64,000 nucleotides of DNA from contig NW_019775481.1 in the NCBI RefSeq assembly GCF_001039355.2, forward strand, positions 160,002 through 224,001, read 5' to 3'. The notes below the pieces were generated by a model that was given only the letters and a program-made list of their open reading frames with translations, was not told where the DNA came from and searched no databases. Shown here in pieces: positions 26,766-40,004 of this stretch. The first letter of the stretch is position 1; the number at the start of each line of letters is the position of its first letter. The stretch comes from Lingula anatina. Its lineage: Eukaryota; Brachiopoda; Lingulata; Lingulida; Lingulidae. A program made the translations under genes and the position numbers.

Positions 26766-29700
26766 CTGGAATAGGAAAACAATTATTAATATATATAATA
26801 ACTTTTTTTATTTTACACTATATGCCTATAGCTATTGTATAGAATATGCTTGTATTAAATATCCAAGACCATGACAGCAAAAGTGGATGAATCATTGGGA
26901 ATAGAGTTGAAATCAAGAAATTCTGTATATCAAAACCATTCCAAGCGAGAAACTTTTAAGCCTACTGTACCTTCGGGTAAAAGGGTCTATATGGAAAAAA
27001 ATTCCTGGCCTAAAGCAAAAACAAATAACTAAAAAAAATTGACAATATTTTACAGGCCCCAATTTACTTTTTAAAAGTGGTATTTGGCAAAGCACCAGTG
27101 NGGTGACTAATAGTAAAAGGACCAAAGTCATAGAAACAAAGCCCTGGGCTTATAACTTTTTATAAAAAATTAAAACAAACTTCCCAAAAGGCCAATTTAA
27201 GACGGGGATTAAGTACAGTGTCCAACGGATGACGCTATAGCGCCAATCTGAGGGGAAAATTGCCGTTTTCGGTATTGGGATTTTCTCTATAACCAAGACA
27301 GCTATTCAAGTGATTCAAAAGGCCTCATAAAGCTGGGTGAAAGCACTACAGTGGGATACCAGGGAATTGTCTTAAACTATTTACTTTTGATTTTATCATC
27401 TTTTACGTTAAATCAGCCCATATTTCAATGGGTTATTCACTTCAAAAGACGATAACTTTCAAACAAACAATTTCCTCTTAAACCCCTGATATCATGCTGT
27501 AGGCTACATTCCCAACAACAATAGGTGCAACTTTTGTAACGATCGGTTGCTCAGATAGTGAGATATACTTGGCAGCGATTCACCTATCTCGTCAATATAG
27601 AAAGCTGTTAAAACAGCTCAAAACGTTCACAGGTTGGTTAACAGAGCTTATTAGTCAAATGCTTAGGTGGCAAATTTACCTGTTATCGGTTATACGATCA
27701 GGTGGAACCATTGCTCATTGCCATCTAAAAATATTTTGTTTGGGTGCTTTGAAAGGGCAGAAAATCGTGTTTTTGTTACATTTTCCGACCACTCGTTAGG
27801 CTTGTAAGCGTGCCGCCATTTTGATTGACAGCTCTGGAGAGGGCCCTAGCCTAGTGATGCCCAGTAGGGTGTCAAAGATATGTAGAAGGAAGCGCTAACA
27901 AAGGCGATTACATTTAACCGTAATTAAGAAGTGTGAAGTTGCATTTGAACGTTTCAATGGCTTTTCCTCGGCAAACGAGTAATTTTACCTGAGAGATTCC
28001 TTTTCTGTTATCGGCAAAGTGATCAGGTAAAACTGTCTGTCGAGAGCAAGTGGCCGTCACTTGTGTTAATAAGAGTTTTTTGACGGGTAACGCTGCAGGA
28101 TTATTTTGCACGGCACTTGGTAATCGTCAGATCAACCGAAAAATCTAGTGATTACTTCAGAGCGGTCTCTCTCAAAATGCCAGCTAAGATAAAGGGGAGA
28201 CGTTCAGCTGCACAAGATTCAGCGGTAAAAGTGGCTGAGAGAAGGCTTTTGAATAAATATTTTATTTTTACACACATGACACTTAGACCCTATTTGCTTT
28301 TTACCTGCTAGTCTTGACTATTTTCAGGGTCTTTTTGTGATTTTCATTTTTGGATACATTTTGAACTCTTTCATCCCGCTTGATCAGTGATTTTGAAATT
28401 GTTTTTCTCCAAACATCGCAAAATGCAAAGCCGCTAACATGCGTTTTCATTTTTATTGTTTTAATCATGCTGTCAACCCTTGCTTGGATTTCTCTCGTTT
28501 GGCCATTCACATCACAATTTTTCACGTGTCTCTCAAGCTCCATGATATCATATCGTGGAGAATAAAATTTTATTTTGTCAACATTAGATTTACCTTTTGC
28601 AAACGGCGACCAACAATCATTTCCGGTTTCGTAACGTGTCGCAGATACGCTCGCCGATATATATCTCAAAAATTAAGAGCTAGGCCAAAAGTATCCTTTT
28701 TAGCGTTTTTTTTTAAATTTATTTATCGATTTTTCTTTCATTTGTCAATTAATTTAGACGATTCGATTAACTCTTTCACCCATTTATTAGGTATACAGAA
28801 ATCAGTTATCCGACTGAACAAATAGGGCCGGTTTTCCCCAACCGCCACGCATAGGCCCTACTCTCTTTCAAAATTTTCTTTCTTCCCTCTGGAAATGGAC
28901 ACGAACTTTTCTCTTCCCCATAGTGTACTAGCTAGACTTCTTCGCTGTTAAGCTGATGTAAGACTTATGACCTATTACCGCACACGTAATCGGCTTATAA
29001 CTCATTAACTGTGCTCCGACCCCCTCATGGCAACGGCCCTTAGTAACAGAGGCGTGGCTTAGTCGTCAGCCTGACTGGGGCTCGTGCCAGTTGAAAAACT
29101 CATCAAAAGACACATTTTGCGATGCAAATTCATAAAAATTATTACATCCAATGTTAGATACTTTTTTGATTAATATAAACACACAAAAAACTCAAAAACA
29201 TGATTTTAAGCGTATTTAACCCTATCACCGGCCTTAAAAGTGGTATTTGGCAAAGCACCAGTGCTGATGTAACAGACTCATTCCCCCCCCCCTTCCCCCT
29301 TGAGACTGTCAGGTACTTACATGTATCTTCACATCCCCATGTCTAGTTATGACAGCTTCACAGGCTGGCTCAATGAGAATAGTGCTGAAATGAGTTTATT
29401 AAATAAGGAATAGGCATCTGTGTATTTTATTTATTTTATTTATTATATTTATTCACAACAAAACATGCACTAATCCTAGTATGTATCCAAAATGTTCAAC
29501 TTGTCTCATGTGTGTTATTAGTATAATTTTAATAGTTGGGATTTATTTTGTTTTTCTTTTTATTGACAAGCACTTTTACATTTAGCCAGTTTTTTTTTTT
29601 TTCAGATTTTCAGAAAAAAAAATTGTATTAGTATATGAAGTATTCTATGTAAAAGCTATTTGTCAGTGACGCTTACAGATGAAAGCAATTTTCTAAGGTA

Positions 29701-32700
29701 CATACTGCTAAATCAAATTACTGGTCTATTATCTGGCTTTCTGTTAACAATTACACAGGTGTATTGTTAAAACCTCCTTAAATCTTAATAAAAGTCCAAA
29801 GAATTCAATAAATATGATACCTGTTCCCATTCATAATGATAGCAGGCCCATGAATCTTGTGCCCTGCCTGTAATTCTTCCAGTAGATAGACACTTGTTTC
29901 CAGGTAGCCATCTTCAAAGTAGCATTTGGTTTTCTGGAAATGATGCATAAATGTGAATTGACTACTTTGTTAGCAAGAAATACCCTTGATAAAGAAGGTT
30001 GGAAGATGTCACCACCTATAACGCCATTCAATTATTTAAACAAGTGGCATTTGATACTAGTACTTGTGAATATTTCTGACTCAGAGATAAAAATATAACC
30101 TGTCTCAATTTTTGTATTTATTAAACAAGAGCTCCCATTTTCTATATAAATATACTAAGTGTGTAAAAGTGGTGTCAAAGGAGTACAGCTCTCTGACTGG
30201 TTCCCCAAACTCACAGTTTTACTGACTGGTTCCCCAGTAGCATGTGGGATGTCTGGCTGATCTAAGACTCCAGTAGACCCTACCCCTCTCACTCTGATGT
30301 CATCTACTATAATATCTCTCTCTGGGATGGTAAATCCAAACTCCCTCTGGTATCTAAAATTAAATTTTTGTTATATTAGGCAAACTTATGATTGCTGTTT
30401 TGTGTTTATTGTCTGCCAAAGAGAAGCTTCAATATAAAAATTTTCAACAATTCTAAAACCATGGCTTATATATCTTTTATATATTACAATCTTGTTGACA
30501 TTCTATATTAACTAAATCCTACAACTTTATCAACTGAGCCCTTAATAAATAAAATAAGAGTTTGTTTTACTTCACTCGTTGCCTACTACATTTACCTGGT
30601 ATATCATCCCGATATCCATTTAAAATATCTATCAATGACGCAGATCCTCATTCACCCTGAGATTCAGAGGTCACTTGATATAACCTATTATTAGCACACC
30701 TCTGTTTGCAACATGACTACCAGTACAGCACAGGTTTGAGTGACCTATGAAACTCAGGGTACACTTACCTACTTTCACAGTCAGTCAGTCTGGTATTTAG
30801 GCAGTCCCTTACCTGTCCAGGAAGGAGGCCCTGAAGTCCCCATGTTTGGAGGAGTCCTCTGTAGCTGGGTTGCCTCTCCCTGGGCACATAAGGGCACAGT
30901 CTGTACCTCTGTACCTCAGATGGAGGTAGGGCTCCAGGTGAATCTGGTCCCTGGGGGTATGAAGTATTGGATCAGAGTGCATTTCAAGTTCACCACAACA
31001 TTTACTCTGTTTAAATTATTCTATTATAATTTTTTTAAATTTTGTTATACTCATTTTCTATTAATATTATTATTATTAATATAATTATTATTATTATTAT
31101 TATTGAACTATTTGAATTATGAGATTATTGTAGTTGTCTTATATAAAAAAGGTTTCTAAGGATATCAATCAAAATTCTTTACAGACAACTCATTCATCAA
31201 GTCATATTCAAACGGTTTTCTTAACTTTTTTTACCCAATACTTTTATCTTTTAGTTTGACAAAATGCCACACAAAAATCCATAGAACTTGTAAAAGTATT
31301 TCCAAAGTTATTTACAGTCACTGTGATTGTATTTCAATGACAAATTTTTATAATATGAAATGTTTTGGGTGACATACTTTTTAAATCCCTGTTCATGCAA
31401 CTGTTGATAGCAGTCCTTCTTCAACTCATCAATGCGCTCATCAATCCTTGGGAAAGAATCTAAGAGAGAAAGAAAGAACAGCCTTGAGTGTTATTATAAT
31501 AATAATGCTGCTCTTTAATAATGTAATACTGGAAATTAGATAGTCTACATTAAAAACTACAGTCAATGTGATAATATCTCTTTATTCTTAGACTACTGTT
31601 TAAAAAGAAAATTCTAATAATCAGCAAAATAAAATGGGCACATCTTTCTGTCTATGTCACAAAACTGTCAAATAAATATAATTTTGCAACAGCAAATTTT
31701 TGCCAGTGTTTACCTGGTCATAATACATGTCATCATTATTGTTACTGACCTTTACCATAGGTGGCAGCACAAGGCTCTTGTGCTTCATGTACCACATCTG
31801 CCAAAGCCATGCCATAGGCTGACAATATACCGGCATATCTAAAACAATAAATACACAAATATACATTCTTTAAAATTGTTTTGTTACCATATATGGATGT
31901 TACATCTGGAATTTAGTTTTACAATTTTACACTCAGTTTTAAATCCCCTGTTCTATACATTTTACTCTGACTTGTTTTTTAAGCTCAAGAAGGACAGGTA
32001 CATGTAACTCTTTCTGCTCTTAAGTACGATACTGCACCAATAAAGGAAAACAAATTCTAAAAAAATGTCAGACCTATGTACAAATACAGTCTTCATTCCC
32101 AGTGATCGTGCTATGGAACATGCATGCTGGCCACCCGCACCACCAAAACATGCCAGGACATGACGAGATGTGTCGTAACCTCGGGCCTGAAAGATGGTGA
32201 TATATTTCATTCAAATGCCACAGCAGGCAAGAAGCGAGTTGTCCTGCAGTAAAGTACAATGTAAAATTTAAATTCTTCATAAAATGTTCAATACAAGAAG
32301 TCAAGATTCTTTGATCTAAACTGTAAAAAAAGTCATATGTCTTTGGATTTCAACCCAAACTGTGTGTTGACACCAGGGATTGAAGATAAAGGAAAAAGTA
32401 AAAAAACATTACTTTTAATCCCTCATCACTTCTTAGCTGGGCTTTCTCTATTTAATTAAATAAACGTTTCTGTATATTTAAGAAACCATCTTTATTTTGA
32501 CCATTTTTTTCAATCCTTTAAAATGAAAACTGGCTCCTTACTTCAGTCAGAGCCCTGATCGGCCGACACATGGCTTCATTGGCAACTCGGAGAAATCCCA
32601 TGGCAACCTCCTCGATGCTCATGGCTTTATTGTGTGCGTTGTCTGGATTGCTGAGTAAGTATTTGTTAACCTGAAAAATAATTTTGCCATTACAATACAA

Positions 32701-35700
32701 ATACAAATTCAACTCTTAAAAATAGAATATTATGTAATGTATCATAGATTGAAAATCAAATCATACAATCTATAGCAATCAGTATTACATGTCACTGAGT
32801 AACTGCAGAAAATGAATTACAAAATTATAATACGGAGATTTGAAAAAAAAAAAACATTACATCAACTGTTATATGTAAATGTCAGTTGCAAAATTAAATC
32901 GCTTACAAGAAAATATATAGGAAAGACACTCGAACTCTAACTACCATATAAGAATTAATTTCTATTGCTGACATAGTTTTTTAGGTATGACATTAAAGAG
33001 AATGCATAATATGTATATATGTACATAAGTTGTGACAGAGTTTACCTCTTTGGTCAGCTTTGTGAATGCTTTAACTGTGGCCTTTGTGTCCAAGGGGTCG
33101 TTTTCTGAGTGACCAAATATTTTAGGGAAGAAATCAGGCAGAAGTCTTCCAAGACAAAGGTTGGCATCAGTGATTGTCAGGGGGCCACCTGGAAAAGGAA
33201 TGTGGATTCAAATGCTTTAATAATAATAATAATTTTTCATTAAAGTGGACTGTAAGTGACCACTTTTAAGTCAAAGTTAAAAAAATTTTTCACGAGTTAA
33301 TGCCAATTTAAGATCTAGCAATCTGTGGTGATAATTACCTTTTTTATAGCACACAGGCCCAGGGTGGGCACCTGCAGACTCTGGACCAACAACAAACATC
33401 CCTGAGCGGAAGAATAACATGGATCCACCTCCTGCTGCCACTGTGTTGATGTCAAGCTGAAGTGATGGACCAAAACAAATGGTAAGATTTTTTTCTTCTT
33501 GTTTATGTGTATATGTCTTACTATTATTACGTTATTAAGCTTTGATAATACTGGCAGTATCTCTTTTTTTTTTTTAACTTGAATGAGAACACAGCCTGAA
33601 GAGAAATCCCTATTTTGTGCAGACCTGGTATATGGGTATGCCATTGTTAATTTTAAGTCTCACCTGTGGAGCTTGTATGGTTATTCCTGCTGTCGTTGTC
33701 TCAAACACATGCTCATAATGTCCCGCATACCTACTGACATCAGTGGATGTACCTGAAGCAAAATCCATTCATTTGTACAACTGTTTACAAGGCCTCAGTT
33801 ACCAGGTAGATATGTCCATGACAACACAATTATGCATACTTCACAGTTGTGTTTTTACTAAATTTAAAAAGTCCTGTTTTACAATTCCCTGAATTATGTT
33901 ATAGATGGGATTTGGGTGTCAATTTTCTTTTTTCTTTTCAGAAATTTCTCACAAAAGAAAACACTTTGGCAAACGCAAAGTATGGCCTTGCCTAAAGTGC
34001 TACATTTAAATAGCTATAATGAAAGCTCCCTCACCCCCCATATCAAAGCCTATGACTGGGGATTCCGTCTCCCTCTGGTATGTAGTCAGTGCATAGCCCA
34101 CCACTCCACCAGCTGGGCCAGACAGGATTGCTCGGGATCCATTGAATCTGGAGTAATAGGCATTTATAATCATATTGTATTTAATAGGTCTTCTTATACT
34201 GATTAACTTGAAAAAGCACTGTGCATTTTAACAAGATTCAACAGGCGCAAATGGTGCAAATTAAATGTATAAATACTTTGTATGTCACTTCAACAAGACA
34301 CATTAAGAATAGATTAACTTAAATATTTATCCTTAAATGAAGCAGCAACTGATAGCTTAGATTTGAAAACAAAAATTCTGTTGTGAAACCGATTCCAATT
34401 TAATTGAAGATGGAGTGTTTAGTGACCTACTTCCCAACAGGTGTCAAGCCTCCATCTGACTGCATGAACAGAACTCTCACTCCCTGGAAGAGACATTATA
34501 ATACACATCTTATTATCTTAATCCCCAAAGAGGATGCCTCTGGTTCATTAATGCATATTACAGGTACTTCACATCTTATATTCTATTTTTAAAATATTGC
34601 AAGACTGATCCCAGACAAGCATTTTAAATTAATAGTATGCATTTTGAATACCTGTACTCAAGAAAAAATATCATACCCACCTGTGGTTTCNNNNNNNNNN
34701 NNNNNNNNNNNNNNNNNNNNNNNNNNNNNNNNNNNNNNNNNNNNNNNNNNNNNNNNNNNNNNNNNNNNNNNNNNNNNNNNNNNNNNNNNNNNNNNNNNNN
34801 NNNNNNNNNNNNNNNNNNNNNNNNNNNNNNNNNNNNNNNNNNNNNNNNNNNNNNNNNNNNNNNNNNNNNNNNNNNNNNNNNNNNNNNNNNNNNNNNNNNN
34901 NNNNNNNNNNNNNNNNNNNNNNNNNNNNNNNNNNNNNNNNNNNNNNNNNNNNNNNNNNNNNNNNNNNNNNNNNNNNNNNNNNNNNNNNNNNNNNNNNNNN
35001 NNNNNNNNNNNNNNNNNNNNNNNNNNNNNNNNNNNNNNNNNNNNNNNNNNNNNNNNNNNNNNNNNNNNNNNNNNNNNNNNNNNNNNNNNNNNNNNNNNNN
35101 NNNNNNNNNNNNNNNNNNNNNNNNNNNNNNNNNNNNNNNNNNNNNNNNNNNNNNNNNNNNNNNNNNNNNNNNNNNNNNNNNNNNNNNNNNNNNNNNNNNN
35201 NNNNNGTATAACACTGACCTGTATGCCCCCTGGGACAGTATAACACTGACCTGTATGCCCCCTGGGACAGTATAAAACTGACCCGTATGCCCCCTGGGAC
35301 AGTATAACACTGACCTGTATATCCCCAGGGACAGTATAAAACTGACCTGTACACCCCCTGAGACATTATTACACTGACCTGTATAGCCCCTGGGTACCAT
35401 CCTGACCATAGGCATGACATCTGAGGACAGAGACACCTGGGTAAAACCCATCTCCTTGGCCAGTTGTCCCACCTCACGCTCATGGTCGCCAAGCCTGAAC
35501 AAGGATAGAGAGCTATGGTCAATAACCTGAGTTTGAATATAGTTGGCTCTGAAGAGCTCTTTATCTTATAACTTGAATAATTGCTTACTGGTAGCAAATG
35601 TGTTTACTGGTAGAAAAGAAAGTAAATCTTTGCATAATTTGAACAAATTATTTTCTAGTCCCTAAGAGTCGGCTGTAGTATCACCCAACTATGATTTAAC

Positions 35701-37788
35701 ATTTTTTCACACAAATAACCTAAACCAATAAACTTATAGACAAAAGACTATAAGCTTTAATTTGTAATTCTATGCATCTTTATGAAATGAGTCAAATCAT
35801 TCTTTATTAGACAAATGAGAAATACAGATAAAAAATCTTTCATCATATTAAATTTATTTATAAAAATCAAATGATTATATTTATTTAATACTCTTCAGTT
35901 ATGATTTCAATATTTGATAAATATTCTGAAGTCCTTCGTGTTATAATTGTAACTTTTACTAATAACAATGAAAGTTAACACCTACGAATAAGCATGCATC
36001 AAAACTACAGCAAGGCTCCTAATCCCCATGTCATAAACTACTTTCAAGTCTTCTTTCAATCTCTCTATATTGATAGGCTGCCAGATTTCAAACTGAAAAT
36101 ATAAAACGAACATGTAGTCAATCTTAAAAAAAAAAAGAAAAAAGAAAATAAATTAGACAAAAATATAAATACATCATATGAATCCGTTTAATATCTACTT
36201 TTAAAAATTTATATGAGATACCTGTTCTCCTGTGGTTCCTTGGACTTTTTCACATTTCTTTCCGAGTTCACATTTCTCGTTGTGTAGCACGACTCTCTCC
36301 TCAACCTCAATAACTGTCTCATACAGGACCTCTGGGGTTACAATTTCCTGAAATTTACAAACAACTTAAAATACATTTTTTTAAAATTTTTCTGATTCTC
36401 ATCCATTTTAAAAACCTTATGTCTTTAAATATATATCTAAAAATTAACTTTTATACTTTGGTAAGTCCAGATATGTTAGTCATATTTAACTTGTTTGTTT
36501 TATAGTGACTGACCATTACTTATGTTCTTGCAATTTATTTAAATTTATTTATTCAATAATAAAATGTCACAAACTCATTGTCAAATAATATCACACTGGC
36601 CAATAACTATAAATTTTTCTTTATTTGTAGAAGTTTTATTTTCATCTGAATCAAGTTGAACCCTGAATAGTACATTTATTCCATACATATATGGCACATA
36701 CCAAATCAAATATCTTTGGTCTAGCTTGATTGCCAATGTGCAGGATATCTTTGAAGCCCTTTGTCACCACCAGTGCAATACGCTCCCCCTTACGCTCTAG
36801 GAGAGCATTTGTGGCCACAGTGGTCCCCATTCTGATCCATTCTATGATAGAAGACTCTACAGGCTGGTCTATAGGCATCTCTATTCCTGTTTCCTGAAAG
36901 GTGAGCACAACATTAATTTTATATGCAGTAACTGAGACTGTTAAAACAGCTGATTTATCTCTTTCTTCCTATTTCTTTCATAATTACTAATAATCTTTTT
37001 TGTTATTCTTTTGTATCCATTAATTCCTGGATCTATTAACTTCTAATTGTCATTATCTTTGCACTGGGTATATTAATAATAATATTTAATTTTAACAAAT
37101 GCATTTTCAAAAGCAAATTATTTCAAACAAAATGTCTGAAAAGCTTTAGAAAAAATGTAGCCTGCTTCTGTTCTATATATGCTCTATGACTGTGTTCAAA
37201 CTAATACTAAAATTTGCAGTTAAACATAACATAATACAATATATCAAAACCACATGCATATCACATTACATACATACTGGTATGTGGCTGAGCCAAGAAT
37301 AGAATTATAAAGCGGTCATCTAAAGGTTAACTTCAATTATTTATGCCACCTGCACAGCTGAACCTGACATCCAGAAAACGCCCAAGTCTTAGGTCCTCAC
37401 TGTACTGCAGCTCAGCATACCTGTACTTTTGTATTGAGATATGTATTAAATATCCCTTCCACTGCTCATATTAATAAATAGATTATATAAATTATAATAT
37501 CTGCAGTTTGGATTTCACTTTGATGCTACCGGTATTAAGGGTGGAAAAGCTAGGCGCAATACTGTCCATCTGGCAAGACATGATAGCTCCCCGTCCTACC
37601 TGTTCCAGTATCCGCCTAATGCCTTCTCGAGGAGCATCGCTGTAGTTGGACGGGTCCTCCGACAACAATTTCATTTCCACAATTTTCCCACCTGGACATC
37701 TTGCCCAAACGTCGGTGAAAGTCCCGCCTCTGTCGATCGCAAATTCAAACTTCTCATCGCTTAGATCGTTGAGATCCATCTTCGCCAT
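19851..37788 (-). CDS. OPLAH: 5-oxoprolinase, ATP-hydrolysing (about 34 exons)
   Basis: Catalyses ATP-driven opening of 5-oxo-L-proline to L-glutamate in the cytosolic gamma-glutamyl (glutathione) cycle. The first exon starts [10 protein letters not shown] at 37788 and carries the DRGGTFTDV nucleotide-binding motif. Exons, each with GT/AG borders: 37788-37600, 36893-36702, 36347-36222, 36092-35986, 35494-35379, one mostly in the N gap (end at 34681), 34483-34431, 34147-34035, 33752-33664, 33456-33339, 33188-33046, 32670-32542, 32186-32074, 31838-31756, 31459-31378, 30950-30813, 30353-30215, 29933-29821, 29384-29321, 26765-26665, 26419-26383, 26055-25945, 25543-25442, 25236-25062, 24680-24571, 24270-24196, 23892-23746, 23402-23268, then six more to the stop at 19851. 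Phases agree at every junction that can be tested. Visible exons total about 1285 codons against 1288 in the human enzyme, plus roughly 30 in the gap. Confidence 0.93.
22991..23311. repeat. 154-bp exact direct duplication around a single N
   Basis: 22991-23144 and 23158-23311 appear identical and are separated by an N at 23145 and a T-run. Each contains the donor end of OPLAH exon 28, but only the second continues into the whole exon (23268-23402). The pattern fits two contig ends that overlap but were not merged. Confidence 0.9.
25361..25424. repeat. (TG)n(AG)n compound microsatellite
   Basis: About 20 TG units followed by an AG tract, lying 18 bp from the donor end of the OPLAH exon at 25442-25543. 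Confidence 0.95.
27102..29233. other. 2.1-kb insert-like segment in an OPLAH intron
   Basis: The 30 bases before the N at 27101 (27071-27100, TTAAAAGTGGTATTTGGCAA and onward) recur at 29234-29263, so the segment between is flanked by a direct repeat. It lies in the unusually long intron between the exons at 29321 and 26765. Its composition differs from neighbouring introns, with more CpG. It contains a GCCGCCATTTTG motif near 27811, an ATG-started frame at 28177 ([16 protein letters not shown]) and a 122-codon minus-strand frame (28669-28301) of unknown relationship. No terminal inverted repeats or known transposase were recognised. It could be a transposon, a heterozygous insertion or a misjoined contig. 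Confidence 0.45.
29321..37788 (-). CDS. OPLAH: OPLAH N-terminal half: hydantoinase A-type ATPase region
   Basis: These exons encode the hydantoinase A-like half. In order they show [124 protein letters not shown] and [11 protein letters not shown]. These are the glycine-rich phosphate-binding segments expected of the ASKHA-like fold. The exon between VPRGYT and GVRVLFMQ, about 30 codons, lies in the run of Ns; its last bases (ending at 34681 before a GTGGGT donor) remain visible. Confidence 0.9.
34691..35205. other. Assembly gap (515 Ns)
   Basis: Run of Ns inside OPLAH. It directly abuts the 32-bp minisatellite on its right side and contains most of the missing OPLAH exon. The nominal length cannot be trusted. 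Confidence 0.98.
35206..35397 (-). repeat. 32-bp minisatellite copying an OPLAH splice donor
   Basis: Six 32-bp units run to 35397. The last unit overlaps the end of the OPLAH exon 35494-35379, so each unit repeats the exon end plus its donor. On the coding strand each unit reads approximately CCCAGGGGGCATACAGGTCA followed by GT and intron bases. The true donor is the last-unit AG|GTCAGT at 35379/35378. The array runs into the N gap, so the full copy number is unknown. Confidence 0.9.
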
Positions 37789-38138
37789 GATCTACGGGCG
37801 AGTTCCAAGCTTTTCGACGAAGTGGATTTAGGATTTTGCAAAGTTGTCGGTCACGCTCCACCTGTTTGTTTACTAGGTACAGGTTACACATGCGACCTCA
37901 ATCAGGATTAAGATTTTGGGGTCAACCAAGATAAGCCACTAAATAAACAGGCGATCATGTGTAAGTATAATTTAAGTTCGTCAATGAAAAAGCAATTTGT
38001 ATAATATGCAAAATAGTATCATGTGTTCAAAATAGAACAGAAAGCTTGCAATTTTGATTTATGCATATTTTGTGCATGACGATTAACTCACGTCGGTAAC
38101 AAGGTCAAACCCGAGATTTCACGAGAGCAGGAAGCAGC
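37789..38138. promoter_or_regulatory. Putative bidirectional promoter OPLAH / EXOSC4
   Basis: Only 350 bp separate the divergent start codons of OPLAH (37788, minus) and EXOSC4 (38139, plus). Both are housekeeping-type genes. The interval has no repeat and no strong TATA box at a convincing distance from either start. Shared regulation is inferred from the spacing alone. Confidence 0.6.
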
Positions 38139-40004
38139 ATGGCCGGTCTGGAGTTGCTTTCTGATCAGGGTTTCCGCATAGACGGCCGTCGGCCGCATGA
38201 ATTGCGAAGAATACAGTGTCGCATGGGGGTGTTCGGTCAGGCAGAGGGATCTGCGTACGTGGAACAAGGGAACACTAAAGTTTTAGCGGCTGTTTACGGT
38301 CCACATGAGGTGCTTCATTCTCATTCTTGAATTTGAAAGTCCCACTTCCATTTAAAATGCACAGAGATAGTATTCCAGGCTTTAATGTATTATTATGGAT
38401 AACATTTTAGATTTCAGTTATGCATTCCAAACTGAAACTATTAAACTTCCCTAACAGAAACGCAATTCATGATTTAATACACAAACGTATCTGTATAATA
38501 ATAATATTATTATTAATAATAATAATAAGTTGATTATATATATACTGATTGATTTTAGTACTGCTATTTTATCAATTTATTAGAGCAGCCTATTCATTAT
38601 TTACAGTTTATTTTATTGTCTATTTTTTATTGTTTTGAATTTATCCTCTTATAGTTAAATTTAAAATCTAATTACTTCTTGCGGCAAGAAATTAATTATT
38701 GACATTGTAGTCATACAATGTTACATGGATTATTTAATCATATATAATATATTTTACTATGTATATCATTATCATAATAACCTTTGCAGATCCGAGGCAG
38801 CAGAGGGAAGATGCAACCAGACAAGGTGCTGATCAACTGTCAGTACAGCATGGCCACATTTAGTACGGGGGAGAGAAAGAGGAGGCCGCGGGGAGACAGG
38901 AAGTCACAGGAGATGACAAAACACCTACAGCAGACATTTGAGGCTGCTGTACTAACACATCTGTATCCCAGGTCTCAAATTGATATTTTTGTTGAGGTAA
39001 GTAGGACCATTATAATAGAAAATGCAAGACAAAGAAAAATATAGGCAAAATAGTACACTGTTTCTAAAGACATTTAATGGGTATCTACCTACAGGGCATC
39101 CTGTTTTTACCTTTCAACAAATTTACAAATGATTTTACTTTTACCATCATTACACAAGACACAATAATTAAAGGTATTTCATATTTTACAAGATTTTGTG
39201 ACAGCTGATATTTTAATGCTTTGGTTTGTCACTTTGAAATACACCTGAAAATACATTATACTAGCCATGTTCAGATAAGAGCAAACTACATAACTAGAAT
39301 TTTTGGCTTTTAAATTGAAAGTGGATGCTCTAACACTTATTCTTATGAATTGTACTCAAAGTTACAAAAACCTGTTTCTTCAAATGACAGTTTAGTTTGA
39401 GTAATGACTGCTCAATATTTTACTGTGTAACAAGACACCTTCATCAGGGAGTGAGGCTATAATACTAAAACCGTTGTACTGTTAATAATTCTATGAGTAA
39501 AGCCATTTGACAAAAATATTATAATTGTAACTAAGAGTGCCTAACACAGCTGCTGGCTTTCTTTGTTGCTCAGACACTTGCACATACCCCAAATGCTCAC
39601 CCAGCACACCTAACACAATACCGTCATTGCTTCAGGTTCTCCAGTCTGATGGTGGGAACTACTGCGCCAGTGTCAACGCTGCCACTCTAGCCATCATAGA
39701 CGCCGGCATTCCTATGAAAGACTATGTTTGCGCCTGCTCTGCCAGCTACATAGAAGATAACCCAGTAGTAGACATTAACTATTTGGAGGAGTCATCGGGA
39801 AGTGCCGAGCTCATCATGGCCATGTTGCCCAAGTCAGAGCAGATTGTACTCCTACAGATGAATTCTAGATTGCACGAGGACAATCTCAGTAAAGTAATGG
39901 ACATGGCCACTCAGGGGTGTAAGGATGTCCACTCTATACTGGACACTGCAGTCAGAGAACATTTGACCAGCAGTATAGCACTACAGGACAGTAGTGTCAC
40001 ATAG
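38139..40004 (+). CDS. EXOSC4: Exosome complex component RRP41 (complete, 3 exons)
   Basis: Exons 38139-38309, 38790-38996 and 39636-40004 join in phase 0 to give 248 residues; the human protein has 245. It starts MAGLELLSDQGFRIDGRRP and contains the conserved RNase PH-fold stretches AYVEQGNTKVLAAVYGPHE, NCQYSMATFSTGERKRRP, YPRSQIDIFVE, VLQSDGG, VNAATLAIIDAGIPM and LLQMNSRLHEDNL. Family knowledge: it is one of six RNase PH-like subunits of the exosome ring in nucleus and cytoplasm, paired with RRP45 and not catalytic in animals. The exon 1 donor is GTGCTT, a weak match to consensus, but the protein continues exactly (YGPHE then IRGS). Stop TAG at 40002. Confidence 0.95.

Noticed and set aside
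28439-28825. 128-codon plus-strand frame rich in Phe and Ile
   Set aside because: It overlaps the better-composed minus-strand frame and shows no recognisable domain; noted only as part of the unexplained insert.
34624-35597. Long open frames of 199-308 codons across the N run
   Set aside because: They are open only because N codons hide stops; the repeated GQCYTVPGG-like peptide is the minisatellite, not a protein domain.
37330-37420. Minus-strand block in OPLAH intron 1 reading [17 protein letters not shown]
   Set aside because: Only 28 open codons; OPLAH exons 1 and 2 already join in phase and match the protein without it, so it is probably chance.
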